5,864 nucleotides of DNA from Fimenecus sp045594645. Its GTDB lineage: Bacteria; Bacillota; Clostridia; Oscillospirales; Acutalibacteraceae. The DNA lies in the NCBI GenBank assembly GCA_045594645.1, contig JAZNYY010000037.1:1-5864 (forward strand), read 5' to 3'. This document shows positions 4,867 through 5,864 of the stretch, piece after piece (within the stretch, counting starts at the first letter, position 1; each line of letters begins with the position of its first letter). Made by a program: the position numbers and the translations under genes. The notes under the pieces were generated by a model, which was not told where the DNA came from, did not search any database, and saw nothing but the letters and a program-made list of their open reading frames with translations.

Positions 4867-5864
4867 ATGGCAAAGGTAATCGGTATCGACTTAGGTACAA
4901 CAAACTCATGCGTAGCAGTAATCGAGGGTGGCGAGCCTGTAGTTATCGCTAACGCAGAGGGTGCAAGAACAACTCCATCAGTTGTAGCATTCTCAAAAAC
5001 AGGTGAAAGAATGGTTGGTCAGGTAGCAAAAAGACAGGCTATCACAAACCCCGACAAAACAGTTGCATCAATCAAAAGACATATGGGTAGCAACTATAAA
5101 GTGAACATCGACGGTAAGGATTTCACTCCTCAAGAGATTTCAGCAATGATTCTTCAAAAGCTTAAATCTGATGCTGAGGCTTATATCGGTGCTCCCGTAA
5201 CAGAAGCAGTTATCACAGTTCCCGCATATTTCACAGACGCACAGCGTCAGGCTACAAAGGATGCAGGTAAAATTGCAGGTCTTGAGGTTAAGAGAATTAT
5301 CAACGAGCCCACAGCAGCAGCTCTTGCTTATGGCGTAGATAAAGAAGACGACCAGAAGGTTATGGTTTATGACCTTGGTGGCGGTACATTCGATGTATCA
5401 ATTATCGAAATGGGCGACGGTGTTCAAGAAGTTCTCGCAACTGCAGGTAACAACCGTCTTGGCGGTGATGACTTTGACCAGAAGATTATCGACTGGCTCG
5501 CTGACGAGTTCAAGAAAGAGCAGGGCATCGACCTTCGTGGTGATAAGATGGCTATGCAGAGACTTAAAGAAGCAGCAGAAAAAGCAAAGATTGAGCTTTC
5601 AGGCGTAACAACATCACAGATTAGCCTTCCATTCATCACAGCAGATGCAACAGGACCCAAGCACCTTGAAACAACTCTCACAAGAGCAAAGTTTAACGAG
5701 ATGACTGCAGACCTTGTTGAAGCAACAATGGGACCCGTTCGTCAGGCACTTTCAGACTCACGACTTCAGGCATCAGAGCTTAACAAAATCCTTATGGTTG
5801 GCGTGTCTTCAAGAATTCCCGCAGTTCAGGAAGCAGTTAAAAAGTTCACAGGTAAAGAGCCATT
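4867..5864 (+). CDS. dnaK: Chaperone DnaK (Hsp70), N-terminal part; 3' end beyond the window
   Basis: DnaK is the ATP-driven Hsp70 chaperone that binds exposed hydrophobic segments with DnaJ and GrpE. The window contains 332 full codons, covering most of the ATPase domain; the substrate-binding domain lies past the edge. Visible motifs are IDLGTTNSCVAV (7-18), the first phosphate loop; ITVPAYFTDAQRQATKDAG (116-134); NEPTAAALAYG (146-156); VYDLGGGTFDVSI (167-179), the second phosphate loop; and RLGGDDFD (197-204). The numbering is about 25-28 residues shorter than E. coli DnaK before the third signature, as is typical of Gram-positive DnaK. That third signature reads LMVGVSSRIPAVQ (309-321): Val313 replaces the second glycine of the usual GG pair. 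AGGAGG (4853-4858) lies eight bases before the ATG. It is the third gene of the operon, 49 bases after grpE; dnaJ is expected next but is not seen. Confidence 0.98.
   Translation, partial: MAKVIGIDLGTTNSCVAVIEGGEPVVIANAEGARTTPSVVAFSKTGERMVGQVAKRQAITNPDKTVASIKRHMGSNYKVNIDGKDFTPQEISAMILQKLKSDAEAYIGAPVTEAVITVPAYFTDAQRQATKDAGKIAGLEVKRIINEPTAAALAYGVDKEDDQKVMVYDLGGGTFDVSIIEMGDGVQEVLATAGNNRLGGDDFDQKIIDWLADEFKKEQGIDLRGDKMAMQRLKEAAEKAKIELSGVTTSQISLPFITADATGPKHLETTLTRAKFNEMTADLVEATMGPVRQALSDSRLQASELNKILMVGVSSRIPAVQEAVKKFTGKEP

Noticed and set aside
5369..5681. Open frames in other phases of dnaK
   Set aside because: They lie fully inside the highly conserved dnaK ATPase domain and have no translation signals or recognisable domains.

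Overview
The window looks like chromosomal DNA of a low-to-moderate GC Gram-positive bacterium of the class Clostridia, probably a gut Oscillospiraceae/Ruminococcaceae-type member. The evidence is the hrcA-grpE-dnaK gene order behind a perfect CIRCE operator, a DnaK ATPase domain without the extra segment typical of Gram-negative DnaK, strong AGGAGG-type ribosome binding sites, and the style of the transporter and MgtE proteins. The taxonomic call is an inference; no rRNA or other marker is present.

Layout. Positions 1-966 (minus strand) hold the N-terminal 322 codons of an MFS transporter of the GPH (MelB-like) type, cut by the window edge, with its own promoter at 1006-1034. A 622-base intergenic region separates it from the divergent gene mgtE. 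That region holds a sigma-A promoter (1174-1202), an M-box (ykoK-type) magnesium riboswitch (1229-1376), its intrinsic terminator (1391-1429), and a second, unrecognised multi-helix RNA element (1452-1555) just before the mgtE ribosome binding site. mgtE (1589-2929) encodes a CBS-domain Mg2+ channel/transporter and ends at a strong terminator (2944-2972).

After about 215 bases without a gene comes the heat-shock operon: promoter (3188-3216), CIRCE (3228-3254), hrcA (3278-4306), grpE (4308-4817) and dnaK (from 4867, running off the right edge). HrcA represses the operon by binding CIRCE. GrpE is the nucleotide exchange factor of DnaK, so regulator, co-chaperone and chaperone are made from one transcript.

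Most of the window is conventional. The parts that deserve a second look are the mgtE leader, where an M-box terminator switch is followed by a second folded element overlapping two short reading frames, and a Gly-to-Val change in a signature motif of the DnaK ATPase domain.
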